DNA of 64,000 nt from DASXRA01 sp036502575 (GCA_036502575.1 DASXYL010000100.1:122235-186234); one strand, 5' to 3'. Positions 24,601 to 33,882 are shown, numbered from the stretch's first letter. Numbers and translations are program-made. The notes: generated by a model not told the origin, from the sequence alone.

Positions 24601-25395
24601 GTGGCAACCGGAGTCAGACCGCCGATCAACGGCCAGGTGCGCGCCCCCAAGACTGCCGAGCTGATTGCCGCACAGATCCGCGGTCAGATTGTCCGTCGCG
24701 AGCTGGAACCCGGCATGACGCTGCCCACCGAAGGCGAGCTCATGGTGCAGCTCGGCGTCTCGCGGCCGACCCTGCGCGAGGCCTACCGCATCCTCGAAAC
24801 CGAGTCGCTGATCAGTGTCCGGCGCGGCGTCGGTGGCGGCGCTCTGGTGCTGGCCCCCGACATCGCGGTCGGCGCTCGCTACGTCGGCCTGCTGCTGCAG
24901 CTCGACGGCGCGACCATCGCCGACGTGTACGAGGCCCGGATGGCCCTCGAGCCGGTCTGCGCAGGCATGATGGCCGCCCGCAAGAACGCCGACGACCTGC
25001 AGACCCTCAACGAGTGCATCGACCGTGTCGCCGAGCTGATCGCGGAGAGCCCCAACCGCATCCCCGAAGCCCGCGCGTGGTCGCGCACCACCTACGAGTT
25101 CCACGAGCTGGTGCTCAAGGGCAGCGGCAACAAGACCCTGGCGCTGCAGGGGGGCCTGCTGCAGGAAGTCGTCGCCACCCATTACGCGGCCACCGTCGCG
25201 GACAAGTTCGCCGAGAACAACCGTCCGGAGCGGTTCCGCCGGGTGCTGCTGTCGTTCAAGAAGCTGGCCAGCTTCGTCGCCGAGGGCGACCGCGAAGGCG
25301 CACACAAGCACTGGCTCAAGCACATGCAGACCGCGGCGGGCACGCTGCTCGGCGACGACATGAAGAACAAGCGCATCGTCGATCTGTTCAACTGA
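24601..25395 (+). CDS. GntR-family transcriptional regulator, FadR/FCD type
   Basis: 264 aa. Residues about 16-80 form the GntR winged helix-turn-helix (IAAQIRGQIVRRELEPGMTL, then LMVQLGVSRPTLREAYRILE, and the wing SVRRGVGGGALV). Residues about 100-250 are an FCD ligand domain with metal-ligand style residues in YEFHELVLKGSGN and the late HKHWLKHM. FCD regulators sense acids or acyl-CoAs. It is the only regulator within the 53-kb island and carries an operator copy at its own promoter, so it is the best candidate for the island's master regulator. GTG start, GGGAG upstream. Confidence 0.95.
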   Translation: MATGVRPPINGQVRAPKTAELIAAQIRGQIVRRELEPGMTLPTEGELMVQLGVSRPTLREAYRILETESLISVRRGVGGGALVLAPDIAVGARYVGLLLQLDGATIADVYEARMALEPVCAGMMAARKNADDLQTLNECIDRVAELIAESPNRIPEARAWSRTTYEFHELVLKGSGNKTLALQGGLLQEVVATHYAATVADKFAENNRPERFRRVLLSFKKLASFVAEGDREGAHKHWLKHMQTAAGTLLGDDMKNKRIVDLFN

Positions 25396-25401
25396 TCCGG
25401 T

Positions 25402-26541
25402 TCACAGGCCGAGCTTGCGGCCGACCAGGTCCTTCATGATCTCGGTGGTACCGCCGTAGAGGCGCTGCACGCGTGCATCCCGCCAGATGGCGGCGATCTC
25501 GTACTCGTTGATGTAGCCGTATCCGCCGAACATCTGCATGCACCGATCGGTGATGTCCCACTGCAACTCGGTGATCCACCACTTGGCGCCGGCCGCGTCC
25601 TCGGCGCTCAGCTCACCGGCCGCGACGGACGCGATGCACTGGTCGAGGTAGCTGCGCGCGACCTGCAGCTTGGTGTGCATCTCGGCCAGAGCGAACCGAT
25701 TGGCCTGGAACGAGCCGATCGGCTGGCCGAACGCGGTGCGGTCCTTGGCGTAGGCGAGGGTGATCTCGAAGGCCCGTTCGGCACTGGCCAGGCCGCCGAC
25801 GGCGATGCCCATCCGCTCCTGGGGCAGGTTGTGCATCAACGCGTAGAAGCCGCGGCCCTCCTCACCGAGCCGGTTGCGGTCGGGTACCCGGACGTTGGAG
25901 AAGAACAGCTCGGCGGTGTCGCTCGTGCGGCAACCGATCTTGTCCAGCTTCTTGCCCCGCTCGAAGCCGGGCATCCCGTTCTCGACGACCAGCAGGGTGA
26001 ACCCCCTGTGCCCGGCACCGGGATCGGTGCGGGCGACCACGATGACGAAGTCGGCGAGGATGCCCCCGCTGATGAACGTCTTGCTGCCGTTGAGGATCCA
26101 CTCGTCGCCGTCGCGCTGCGCACTCGTGCGGATGCCGGCCAGGTCCGAGCCGGCCCCGGGCTCGGACATCGCTATTGCGCCGAGCAGTTCGCCGGTCACT
26201 ATCCCGGGCAGCCAGCGGTGCTTCTGCTCATCGGCGCCCAGGCTGATGAGGTACGGCGCGACGATGTCGTTCTGCAGACCGAGGGAGACCCCCGAGCGAG
26301 AGCGGGCCGATTCCTCAGTGATCACGGCGCTGAAGCGATAGTCCTTGACCCCGGGCCCGCCGTACTGCTCGGGGACCTCGAGACCGAGCAACCCGTGCGC
26401 GCCGGCCTGCCGCCAGACCTCGCGCCCGACGTCGCCGCGCTGCTCCCACTCGTCCCGGTTGGGCACCGCGTACTTCTCGAAGAAGTCCCGCGCCACCTGA
26501 CGTACCTGCTCGTGTTCGCTGTCGAAGATGGCTCTACGCAT
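25402..26541 (-). CDS. Acyl-CoA dehydrogenase (long-chain/LCAD-like)
   Basis: 379 aa. The FAD- and substrate-binding motifs are AMSEPGAGSDLAGIRT near 124 and GSKTFISGG near 152. The C-terminus GGTTEIMKDLVGR lacks the MCAD-type Glu at GxGT; instead LPQERMGIA (E242) matches the LCAD-type catalytic Glu. It is the last gene of a six-gene operon from SnoaL at 31640 to here, 12 bp after the SDR. It probably makes the 2-enoyl-CoA of the ligase product encoded in the same operon. It converges on the GntR gene with 6 bp between. Confidence 0.94.
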   Translation of the reverse strand: MRRAIFDSEHEQVRQVARDFFEKYAVPNRDEWEQRGDVGREVWRQAGAHGLLGLEVPEQYGGPGVKDYRFSAVITEESARSRSGVSLGLQNDIVAPYLISLGADEQKHRWLPGIVTGELLGAIAMSEPGAGSDLAGIRTSAQRDGDEWILNGSKTFISGGILADFVIVVARTDPGAGHRGFTLLVVENGMPGFERGKKLDKIGCRTSDTAELFFSNVRVPDRNRLGEEGRGFYALMHNLPQERMGIAVGGLASAERAFEITLAYAKDRTAFGQPIGSFQANRFALAEMHTKLQVARSYLDQCIASVAAGELSAEDAAGAKWWITELQWDITDRCMQMFGGYGYINEYEIAAIWRDARVQRLYGGTTEIMKDLVGRKLGL

Positions 26542-26553
26542 GATCGCGTCCCT

Positions 26554-27294
26554 TCACATGAATCGTCCGCCGGTGATCTCCTGCACGGTTCCGGTCAGGT
26601 AGCTCGACCAGTCGCAAGCGAGGAACAGCACGACGGTGGCCACCTCGCTCGGTTCGCCGGCCCGGCCCATCGGGATCTCGCTCATCTTCTGGTCCCAGGC
26701 CTTTTGCGGCATGGCCTCGGTCATCGCCGTACGGATCAGGCCGGGCTGGACGGCATTGACCCGGACGCCGAGGTGGGCGAGTTCCTTGGCCGCCGCCTTG
26801 GTCAGACCGACGACACCGGCCTTCGCCGCCGAGTAGTTGGTCTGCCCGACCATGCCGACCTTGCCCGACAGCGACGAGACGTTGACGATCGAGCCCCGGC
26901 CCGCCGCGCGCATCCGGGCCGCGGCCGCCTGCGTGCCGAGCCAGGTGCCCTTGAGGTTGACCGCGATGACGGCGTCGAACTGGTCCTCGGTCATCGTCCG
27001 CATCGTGCTGTCCCGAGTGATGCCGGCGTTGTTGACCATGACGTCGAGCGGGCCGTTCGGGCCGTCGGCCAACGACAGCAGGGCCTCGACGTCGTCTCGG
27101 CTGCGTACGTCGCACTCGTGACCGAAGGCGACATCGGCGGCTCCGAGTCGGGCCGCGGCGTCCTTGGCCGCCACCCCGTCGATGTCGCCGATCACCACGC
27201 GCGCGCCGTTCTCGACGAACACCCGCGCGATCTCGAAGCCGATGCCCTGCGCGCCACCGGTAATCACCGCCGTCCGGCCGTCGAGCACGGACAT
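26554..27294 (-). CDS. SDR, 3-oxoacyl-reductase/3-hydroxyacyl-CoA dehydrogenase type (FabG-like)
   Basis: 246 aa. Glycine motif TGGAQGIGFEIA near 13, NNAG near 93, Ser in VSSLSGKVG and YSAAK at the active site, ending GTVQEITGGRFM. Very close to the FabG layout. In this operon it can oxidise the 3-hydroxyacyl-CoA made by a hydratase. ATG at 27294 overlaps the crotonase stop (TGATG). Confidence 0.93.
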   Translation of the reverse strand: MSVLDGRTAVITGGAQGIGFEIARVFVENGARVVIGDIDGVAAKDAAARLGAADVAFGHECDVRSRDDVEALLSLADGPNGPLDVMVNNAGITRDSTMRTMTEDQFDAVIAVNLKGTWLGTQAAAARMRAAGRGSIVNVSSLSGKVGMVGQTNYSAAKAGVVGLTKAAAKELAHLGVRVNAVQPGLIRTAMTEAMPQKAWDQKMSEIPMGRAGEPSEVATVVLFLACDWSSYLTGTVQEITGGRFM

Positions 27295-28064
27295 CAGCGC
27301 AGCTCCCACTGCGGCCGCGCGACGTCGCTCATCTCGATCTCGGTCTTCTCGTTGCCGAGTTGCGTGTAGTGCAGTGGTACCTCGCGACCGGCCCCGGGCG
27401 ACATCGACATCGAGTCCCAGACCGCCTTCACCGTGCCCTGGACGGCGAGCGGCGGCTTGGCCGCGAGCCGGGCGGCCAGCTCGTGCGCGCGCTTCCACAG
27501 CTCCTCGCGCGGGAGGACCTCGCTGACCAGGCCGACCCCGAGCGCGCGGCTCGCACTCATCCGCTCGTCCAGGCCGAACAGCGCGATCCGCAGCGCCTCA
27601 CCGAGCGGGATCCGGCGGGCCAGCCCGACGGATTCGAGCGCCGACACCATGCCGTAGGTGGTGTGCGGGTCGAAGAAGGTGGCCTCCTCCGAGCAGATGA
27701 TCACGTCGGCCTCGTTCAGCCAGTAGAACGCACCACCGGCGCACATCCCCTGCACGGCGCAGATCAGCGGCTTCCAGACCCGATTCTGCTTGGGGCCGAG
27801 GTAGACACCGGGGTCCTCGGCGCTGAACGGGTTCGCATGCCGCTCGCGACCCTCCTTGCGGTCGACCCCGGTCGAGAACGCCCGGTCGCCGGACGCGCGC
27901 AGCACAACCACGTGGATGTCGTCGTCGACCCGACACCGATTCCAGATCTGCCCGAATTCCTCGAGCATCGGCTGGTTGAAGCTGTTCAGCACCTCGGGCC
28001 GGTTGAGCGTGACGGTGGCGACGTGATCGTCCACGTCGAACAGGACGGTGCTGAACTCGGTCAT
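27294..28064 (-). CDS. Crotonase-fold protein lacking both catalytic glutamates
   Basis: 256 aa. Crotonase start VATVTLNRPEVLNSFNQP near 16 and oxyanion segments FSTGVDRKEG and MCAGGAFYWLNEADVI. The crotonase Glu pair is replaced by Y114 and H134 (TFFDPHTTYG), so its reaction is not simple hydration. The DPHTTYG segment is seen in a distinct crotonase group I cannot name. Start 28064 has GGAGG upstream; the frame extends to 28103 inside the next gene's spacer. Third from the end of the six-gene operon. Confidence 0.9.
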   Translation of the reverse strand: MTEFSTVLFDVDDHVATVTLNRPEVLNSFNQPMLEEFGQIWNRCRVDDDIHVVVLRASGDRAFSTGVDRKEGRERHANPFSAEDPGVYLGPKQNRVWKPLICAVQGMCAGGAFYWLNEADVIICSEEATFFDPHTTYGMVSALESVGLARRIPLGEALRIALFGLDERMSASRALGVGLVSEVLPREELWKRAHELAARLAAKPPLAVQGTVKAVWDSMSMSPGAGREVPLHYTQLGNEKTEIEMSDVARPQWELR

Positions 28065-28083
28065 GGGCAAAGCCTCCGCTGCG

Positions 28084-29577
28084 TCATAGAGCCACGTGCA
28101 CATTCTTCGTCCGCATCAAGGCCAACAGACCCTTGCGGCCGCCCTCGACCCCGTGACCGCTGGCCTTCCAGCCGCCGAACGGGGCCGACGGCGGAAGCGC
28201 AGCCATGCTGTTAACCGAAACGTATCCGGCGTCGAGCCGCGCCGCGACCCGATGCGCGCGCCGCAGGTTCTCGGTCCACACGTATCCGGCCAGACCGAAC
28301 TGGTTGCCGTTGGCCAGGGCGACCGCCTCGTCCTCGTCGTCGAAGGGCAACACGCTCAGGACCGGTCCGAAGACCTCCTCGTTGGCGAGCCGGCTCGACG
28401 GGTCGACGTCGACGAACACGGTGGGTTCGACGAAGAAGCCGTCGGACAACTCGCCGCCCGGACGGCCGCCACCGGTGAGCAGGCGCCCCGCTCCGTCGGA
28501 TCGGGCCTGCTCGATGATGCCGAGGATGCGCTCGCTGGACACCTCGCTGGCGACCGGGCCCATCAGCGTGTCCGCTGCGAACGGCATCCCCAGCACGAAC
28601 CGCCGCGCCGTCTCGAGGATCGTCTCGACCGCCTGCTCGTACACCGAGCGCTGGACGAGCAGCCGGGTCGGCAGGAAGCAGCCCTGACCACTGTTCTGCG
28701 CCGCCCCCAGCACCGCCGCGAGGCGAGCCACCCGGGCGACGTCACTGTCCTCGAACAGCAGCGACGCCGACTTGCCCCCGAGCTCCAGCAGCGCCGGAAC
28801 GTACCGATCAGCGGCCGCCCGGCCGACCGAACGGCCGGCCACGTTGCCGCCGGTGAAGCTGATGACGCCGACGCCCGGGTGCTCGCACAGCCGGGCTCCC
28901 ACGGTCGGGCCACCGCCGACGACGTTCACCAGGCCCGGGGGCAGGCCGGCCTCGGTCGCGACCTGGGCGAAGGCAACCGACGAGAACGGCGCCAACTCCG
29001 AGGGTTTGAGCACGACGGCGTTGCCCGCGGCGAGCGCCGGCGCGACCTTCACCGCCAGGGCCATGGCCGGTCCGTTGTACGGGATGATCGCGCCCACCAC
29101 CCCGTACGGCACTGGCACGGCGTAGTCGTGCACGGCACCGGCGGCGGCCACCGGCGCGACCAGCCCTTCGATCTTGTCGGCCCATCCGGCGTAGTAGCCG
29201 AACCAGTCCGCGGCGGCCAGCACGCCGGCCACCGAGGTGCGGATCGGCATCCCCATCTCGAGTGACACCACGGCGGCCAACTCGACGCTGCGCTCGCGGA
29301 CCGTGGCCGCCACGCTGTTGAGCACGTCGCGCCGCTGGCTCGGTGCGGCTGCGGCCCACTCGGCCTGGCTCGACGCGGCGAGGTGGACGGCCCGGTCGAC
29401 GTCGTCGTCGCCGGCCAGCCGCCATTCGCCGAGCGGCTTGCCGTCGCCCGGGTACACGTGGGTGTGCCGCTCGCCCGTCGCGTCGGCGACGAGCGCCCCG
29501 CCGATGTGCACCGCGGCGGCCGGCAAGAGGGCGCGGGCCGCCGGCTCGTCGATCGGGACCGTCTTCGTGCCGGGCAT
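28084..29577 (-). CDS. NAD(P)-dependent aldehyde dehydrogenase
   Basis: 497 aa. Nucleotide-binding IPYNGPAMALAVKVAPALAA near 166, catalytic Glu in LELGGKSASLL and nucleophile Cys in NSGQGCFLPTR. C-terminal APFGGWKASGHGVEGG. The N-terminus has an Ala-rich stretch before the core (AARALLPAAAVHIGG). It is encoded between the ligase and crotonase genes, so aldehyde oxidation and CoA activation are adjacent steps. It is clearly different from the enzyme at 14154, so they likely take different aldehydes. Confidence 0.94.
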   Translation of the reverse strand: MPGTKTVPIDEPAARALLPAAAVHIGGALVADATGERHTHVYPGDGKPLGEWRLAGDDDVDRAVHLAASSQAEWAAAAPSQRRDVLNSVAATVRERSVELAAVVSLEMGMPIRTSVAGVLAAADWFGYYAGWADKIEGLVAPVAAAGAVHDYAVPVPYGVVGAIIPYNGPAMALAVKVAPALAAGNAVVLKPSELAPFSSVAFAQVATEAGLPPGLVNVVGGGPTVGARLCEHPGVGVISFTGGNVAGRSVGRAAADRYVPALLELGGKSASLLFEDSDVARVARLAAVLGAAQNSGQGCFLPTRLLVQRSVYEQAVETILETARRFVLGMPFAADTLMGPVASEVSSERILGIIEQARSDGAGRLLTGGGRPGGELSDGFFVEPTVFVDVDPSSRLANEEVFGPVLSVLPFDDEDEAVALANGNQFGLAGYVWTENLRRAHRVAARLDAGYVSVNSMAALPPSAPFGGWKASGHGVEGGRKGLLALMRTKNVHVAL

Positions 29578-29603
29578 GCGGGCTCCTCTGTGCCTATCCG
29601 GGC

Positions 29604-31214
29604 CTATCGGTGGCTACGGTCAGCGGCGATCAGTTCGCCGACCCGCTCGACGACCGCGGCACGGTCGACCTTGCCGTTGGGCACGCGCGGCAAGGCCGCC
29701 ACGCGGAACAACCGACGGGGACGCTTGTAGGCCGCCAGCCGAGGACCGACCGCCGCGAGCAGGTCGTCCGGGCTGGCGTCGGCCTCGACCACGGCGACCG
29801 GGATCTCGCCCAGCCGATCGTCCGGCCACGACACGACCACTGCCTCCTTGACCCGCTCGTCGTCCTCGAGCGCGGCCTCCACCTCTTCCGGCGCGATGTT
29901 GAATCCGCCGCAGATGATGATGTTCTTCAGCCGCCCGGTGATGTAGAGGTAGCCGTCCTCGTCCAGGCGCCCGAGATCGCCGGTGTGCAGCCAGCCACCG
30001 GCGCTGCGGGCCGGTTCGTCCGATCCGGTGAGGTAGCCCGCCATCGCCGAACGGGAGCGCACCCAGATCTCGCCCGACTCTCCCGCGGCCACGTCCTCGC
30101 CCTGGCGGTCGACCAGGCGCAGTTCCACGCCGGGCAGCGGGCGGCCGACCGAGCCCGGGCGCCGGCGGCCGGACAGCACGTCCTTGACGCTCTCGATCGC
30201 GATACCGCCGAAGGCCTCGGTCTGGCCGTAGGCCTGCAGCACCGGTACCCCGAACCGCTCCTCGAACTGCTCGCGCAGGGCGACGGTCAGCGGGGCCGTC
30301 CCGGACGACACGTACCGCACGGCGCCGAGCTTGTCGCCCGGCTCGAGCTCGTCGATCAACATCCGCAGCATGGCTGGATTCAGAGTGAGGTTGTCGATGC
30401 CGTGCTGGTCCACGAGCCGCTTGGTCATCGCCCCGTCGAACTTGCGCAGCAGCACCACGTTGCGACCCACGTAGAGGGCGAACAGCAGGCGCACGATGCC
30501 GGCGGTGTGCGAGAGCGGGTTCGCGATCAGGTTCGGCGGCTTGTCGGTGTCGGGCAGCGGGCTGGGTCCGGGGTCGCTGCGAAATGCCGACACCGTCGCG
30601 CGCAGGTTCGACCAGGCGTTGTCGTGGGTGAGCACCACGCCTTTCGGCACACCGGTCGATCCGGACGTCAGCAGGATGAACGCCGCCTCGTCGCCGCGGA
30701 TATCGGCCGGGACGGCCAGCGGCCCGACTTCGCCCTGGTCGTGCCGGAGCCGGTCGAAGCTGACGACCGGGACGGCGACCGGGTGATCGATGACCGCGTC
30801 CCCCGGATCGCACACGAGCGCGGCCACATTCATCGCCGCGACGACGCGGGCCGCCTCCGATACCGGCGCCGCCGGGTGCATCGGCACCACGGCGGCACCG
30901 CGTAGCCAGGTGGCGACCAGCACGGGCAGGAACCGCTCGTCGTTGCCGATGCGGGTCAGCACCCGGGACCCGGGGCCGACACCGACCTCGGCCAGCCGGG
31001 CCGCCAGCGTGCCGGCCGCGCGGGCCAGCTCGTCGAACGTCCATACCGGCTCGTCCTCGACGAATAGGAAGCCGTGGTCGGGTCGTTCCGCGGCCCGCCA
31101 CGCGAGCAACGCGGCGAGCGACCCCGTCCCGATACGGTCGGCGAGGCGCGCTACCTCCGGCCGATCGGGGACGACGGGGCTGTCCACCACGAAACGATCC
31201 TCCAAGACATTCAC
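29604..31214 (-). CDS. AMP-forming acyl-CoA ligase (FadD-like)
   Basis: 536 aa. P-loop LLTSGSTGVPKG at 181-192, the A5 motif AYGQTEAFGG, the A7 motif GWLHTGDLGRLDEDGYLYI, the hinge GRLKNIIICGGFNIAPEEVE and the C-terminal catalytic Lys in PNGKVDR. Activates a carboxylic acid with ATP and CoA. It has the full two-domain ligase layout. GTG start at 31214, 12 bp after the SnoaL-like gene stop. In the operon it is followed by aldehyde dehydrogenase, crotonase, SDR and acyl-CoA dehydrogenase, forming a near-complete beta-oxidation module. Confidence 0.94.
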   Translation of the reverse strand: MNVLEDRFVVDSPVVPDRPEVARLADRIGTGSLAALLAWRAAERPDHGFLFVEDEPVWTFDELARAAGTLAARLAEVGVGPGSRVLTRIGNDERFLPVLVATWLRGAAVVPMHPAAPVSEAARVVAAMNVAALVCDPGDAVIDHPVAVPVVSFDRLRHDQGEVGPLAVPADIRGDEAAFILLTSGSTGVPKGVVLTHDNAWSNLRATVSAFRSDPGPSPLPDTDKPPNLIANPLSHTAGIVRLLFALYVGRNVVLLRKFDGAMTKRLVDQHGIDNLTLNPAMLRMLIDELEPGDKLGAVRYVSSGTAPLTVALREQFEERFGVPVLQAYGQTEAFGGIAIESVKDVLSGRRRPGSVGRPLPGVELRLVDRQGEDVAAGESGEIWVRSRSAMAGYLTGSDEPARSAGGWLHTGDLGRLDEDGYLYITGRLKNIIICGGFNIAPEEVEAALEDDERVKEAVVVSWPDDRLGEIPVAVVEADASPDDLLAAVGPRLAAYKRPRRLFRVAALPRVPNGKVDRAAVVERVGELIAADRSHR

Positions 31215-31226
31215 CGGGCAATGGGG

Positions 31227-31640
31227 TCAGGCGGCTGCGCCCTCGGCGAACCGCACCTTGCCGATCACGCCGATGGTCTGCCGCCGGATCATCCACTTGC
31301 CGTCGCGCTGCACCAGTTCCCAGTCGTAGTCGACCGAGAACGCCTGCCGGTGGAAGAGCACGATCATCTTCAGATGGGTGCTGGCCGTGCCGTCGTCGTA
31401 CACCTCGGTGAACTGCGACGTCGGGTGGTGGGCGACGGCTTCGGGCGCGGTCTCATAGAACTGCCGGAGCTCAGCCGGCCCGGTCATGACCTTGCCGTAC
31501 ACGGTGCTCGCATCGAACACGGCATCGTCGGTGAAGAGCGCGAGGATGTCGTCCCACCCCGGATGGTCGCAGTGGTAGCCGTACCTGGCGACGAGCTCCG
31601 AGATGTCGATCTTCGCTTGAAGGATCTCGACCTGCTGCAT
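31227..31640 (-). CDS. SnoaL/NTF2-like protein
   Basis: 137 aa. NTF2-like: DISELVARYGYHCDHPGWDD, LFTDDAVFDAS, GPAELRQFYETAPEAVAHHP, TSQFTEVYDDGTASTHLKMI, WELVQRDGKWMIRRQTIG. Compact SnoaL_4 form. It is the first gene of the six-gene operon, next to operator site 8. Leading position with a ligase suggests an early step: isomerising, dehydrating or delivering a hydrophobic substrate. Confidence 0.87.
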   Translation of the reverse strand: MQQVEILQAKIDISELVARYGYHCDHPGWDDILALFTDDAVFDASTVYGKVMTGPAELRQFYETAPEAVAHHPTSQFTEVYDDGTASTHLKMIVLFHRQAFSVDYDWELVQRDGKWMIRRQTIGVIGKVRFAEGAAA

Positions 31641-31696
31641 GGCGGCTCCTGATCGGTCGGCTCGAGAAGCTCCACCCGTCCGGCTTTCGAGCGCTC

Positions 31697-31717
31697 AAAT
31701 AGTTATATCAGTTGTAG
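31697..31717. promoter_or_regulatory. Island operator, site 8 (AAATAGTTATATCAGTTGTA)
   Basis: AGTTATATCAGT; its reverse complement ACTGATATAACT fits the element with two ACT units 9 bp apart. About 55 bp upstream of the SnoaL-like gene, which heads the six-gene operon. Confidence 0.67.
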
Positions 31718-31741
31718 ATCGATGAGCCCAGGACTTGCCCA

Positions 31742-32731
31742 TCACACCGCAATAGCGAGGAATCGCCAATCGAGGACGTCCCGGTCGTCGCTGCCCGTGA
31801 CCTGGCTGTGCAGCTGGACGAGTGACCCGCCGGGCACCGGCTCGACGGCCTCGACCGTCAGCCGGCTGCGCAGCGTGTCACCCTCACGAACCGGACCGAC
31901 GTGGTCGCAGCTGTGCCAACCGACCACGGTCACCAGCCGGGGCAACGCGCGGCCGGCCTGCGAGAGCGCCAGGCCGATCGTGTGCCCGCCGTAGACGAGG
32001 CGCTCGCCACCTTGCGCAGCATCGTGGTGGACCTTGGCCACGTTGAGCGTGAGCCGGGCCAGTTCGGGCGCGGACGACACGACGTCACCGCCGCCGATCT
32101 CCCACGTCTGCCCCTTCTCGAGCCGCGGTGACGTGTCGCCGACGTAATCGCTGAACGCGTCGAGATCCCAATCCTGGACCAGGCGGCCGAGCCCGCCGAC
32201 CTCGCCCGGGCCGACCGGCGGTGGCCGCGGCACCTCATCCAGGTCGTCCGCGTGGCCGGTGTCGGCGGTCGGGTCGCGCAGCGGGATCATCGCGCAGCGG
32301 ACGAAGTCCAGGACGAGGTCGCCGCGCTGGTCACAGGTGGTGATCCGCAGCGCGACCAGCCCGGTGGCCGCTCGGTCGGGCCGGGCCCGGTTCTGCCGCA
32401 GGCCGACTACCTCGGTGCGGGTGCGCAGCGTGTCCCCGATGGCCGGCAGGCGATGGAACCGCAGGCCGCGGTAGAACAGGTTGGCCCTCACGTGATGGGT
32501 GGCAACGGTGGACTGACCGATGGCGACGTCCCAGACGAGGGCGGGATGGGCGAGCGGGGCCCGACCGGTCACCGCCCGGGCCAGCTCGTCGTCGAGGGCC
32601 AGCGCCAGCCGGTCGCCGACGATGGCCTGGTGGGTGCTCGCCCGGCCGGTCGACAGCGTCAACCCCGGTGCGGCCGAGAACACCTGCCCGGGCTCGAAGT
32701 CTTCGAACCACGGCCCCTCGGCCACGGTCAT
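31742..32731 (-). CDS. Double hot-dog MaoC-type dehydratase/hydratase
   Basis: 329 aa with two hot-dog domains, about 1-150 and 180-329. The first has GPWFEDFEPGQVFSAAPGLTL and GLRFHRLPAIGDTLRTRTEV; the second has WDLDAFSDYVGDTSP, VYGGHTIGLALSQAGRALP and GPVREGDTLRSRLTVEAVEP. The layout resembles mesaconyl-CoA/methylmalyl-CoA-type hydratases and other two-domain MaoC proteins. The classic D-x-N-P-x-H signature is not conserved. ATG at 32731 overlaps the acyl-CoA dehydrogenase stop by 4 bp, so enoyl-CoA made by that enzyme is the likely substrate. Confidence 0.85.
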   Translation of the reverse strand: MTVAEGPWFEDFEPGQVFSAAPGLTLSTGRASTHQAIVGDRLALALDDELARAVTGRAPLAHPALVWDVAIGQSTVATHHVRANLFYRGLRFHRLPAIGDTLRTRTEVVGLRQNRARPDRAATGLVALRITTCDQRGDLVLDFVRCAMIPLRDPTADTGHADDLDEVPRPPPVGPGEVGGLGRLVQDWDLDAFSDYVGDTSPRLEKGQTWEIGGGDVVSSAPELARLTLNVAKVHHDAAQGGERLVYGGHTIGLALSQAGRALPRLVTVVGWHSCDHVGPVREGDTLRSRLTVEAVEPVPGGSLVQLHSQVTGSDDRDVLDWRFLAIAV

Positions 32732-33882
32732 AGGGTCAGGCCGCGGCTGACGAGCTGCGCGACGATGACGTTGCGCTGGATCTCGTTCGTGCCCTCGCCG
32801 ACGATCATCAGCGGTGCGTCGCGGAAGTAGCGCTCGACGTCGAACTCGGTCGAATAGCCGTACCCACCATGGATTCGGACGGCGTTCAGGGCGATCTGCA
32901 TCGCCGCCTCGCTGGCGAACAGCTTGGCCATGCCGGCTTCCATGTCGCAGCGTTCGCCCCGGTCGAAGAGCTCGGCGGCGTGCCGGACCAGCTGCCGGGC
33001 CGCGGTGTAGCTCGTCGCCATGTCGGCCAGGTAGTTGCCGATCGACTGGTGCTGCCAGATCGGTTTGCCGAAGCTCGTCCGATCCTGGGCATAGCGCAGC
33101 GAATCCTCCAACGCGGCGCGAGCCACGCCCAACGCCCGGGACGCCACCTGGATCCGGCCGGTTTCCAGCCCTTTCATGAACTGGCTGAAACCGCGGCCCT
33201 CGACGCCGCCGAGCAGGGCGTCGGCCGGCACCCGGCAGTCCTCGAAGCTCAGCTCGCAGCTCTCGACCCCCTTGTAGCCGAGCTTCGGCAGATCCCGCGA
33301 GACGGTCAGGCCCGGACCCTGCTCGACCAGCAGGACGCTCATGCCGGCGTGCCGGGGCTGTGCGGCCGGATCGGTCTTGGCCAGCACGGCGATCAGCCGC
33401 GAGCGCCGCGCGTTGGTGATCCAGGTCTTGGTGCCGTTGAGGACATAGTCGCCGCCGTCGCGCTTGGCGGTCGTGGTCATCGCCTGCAGGTCCGAACCAC
33501 CGCCGGGCTCGGTCAGAGCCATCGTGGCCCGGCACTCGCCGGTGGCCATCAGCGGCAAGTACTGCCGGCGCTGGGCCTCGGTGCCGAACATCACCAGCAA
33601 CTTGGCGACAACGGTGTGCCCGCCCATCGCGCCGGCCAGGCTCATCCAGCCCCGAGCGAGCTCCTCGGTCACCTGTGCATAGCAGGGCATCGACACCGGG
33701 GCGCCGCCGTAGGGGGCCGGGACGGCCAGCCCGAAGATCCCGAGCTGCTTCATCTGCTCGATCAGCTTCTCGGGGTACTCGTTGGCGTGTTCGAGCTCGT
33801 GAGCGACGGGCAGGACCTCGCGCTTGACGAAGTCGCGCACAGCGAGCACGTAGTCGCGTTCTTCCCGGGTCAGGTCGGTCAC
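32728..33882 (-). CDS. Acyl-CoA dehydrogenase
   Basis: 384 aa. MALTEPGGGSDLQAMTTTAK near 120 and GTKTWITNARRS mark the FAD-binding region; C-terminal VGEGTNEIQRNVIVAQLV carries the MCAD-type catalytic Glu at about 362. The GTG at 33882 is chosen because GAGGAGG lies at the right distance; the frame extends to 33951, through the operator. Two-gene unit with the MaoC-type hydratase; diverges from the CoA-transferase at 33957. Confidence 0.94.
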   Translation of the reverse strand: MTDLTREERDYVLAVRDFVKREVLPVAHELEHANEYPEKLIEQMKQLGIFGLAVPAPYGGAPVSMPCYAQVTEELARGWMSLAGAMGGHTVVAKLLVMFGTEAQRRQYLPLMATGECRATMALTEPGGGSDLQAMTTTAKRDGGDYVLNGTKTWITNARRSRLIAVLAKTDPAAQPRHAGMSVLLVEQGPGLTVSRDLPKLGYKGVESCELSFEDCRVPADALLGGVEGRGFSQFMKGLETGRIQVASRALGVARAALEDSLRYAQDRTSFGKPIWQHQSIGNYLADMATSYTAARQLVRHAAELFDRGERCDMEAGMAKLFASEAAMQIALNAVRIHGGYGYSTEFDVERYFRDAPLMIVGEGTNEIQRNVIVAQLVSRGLTL

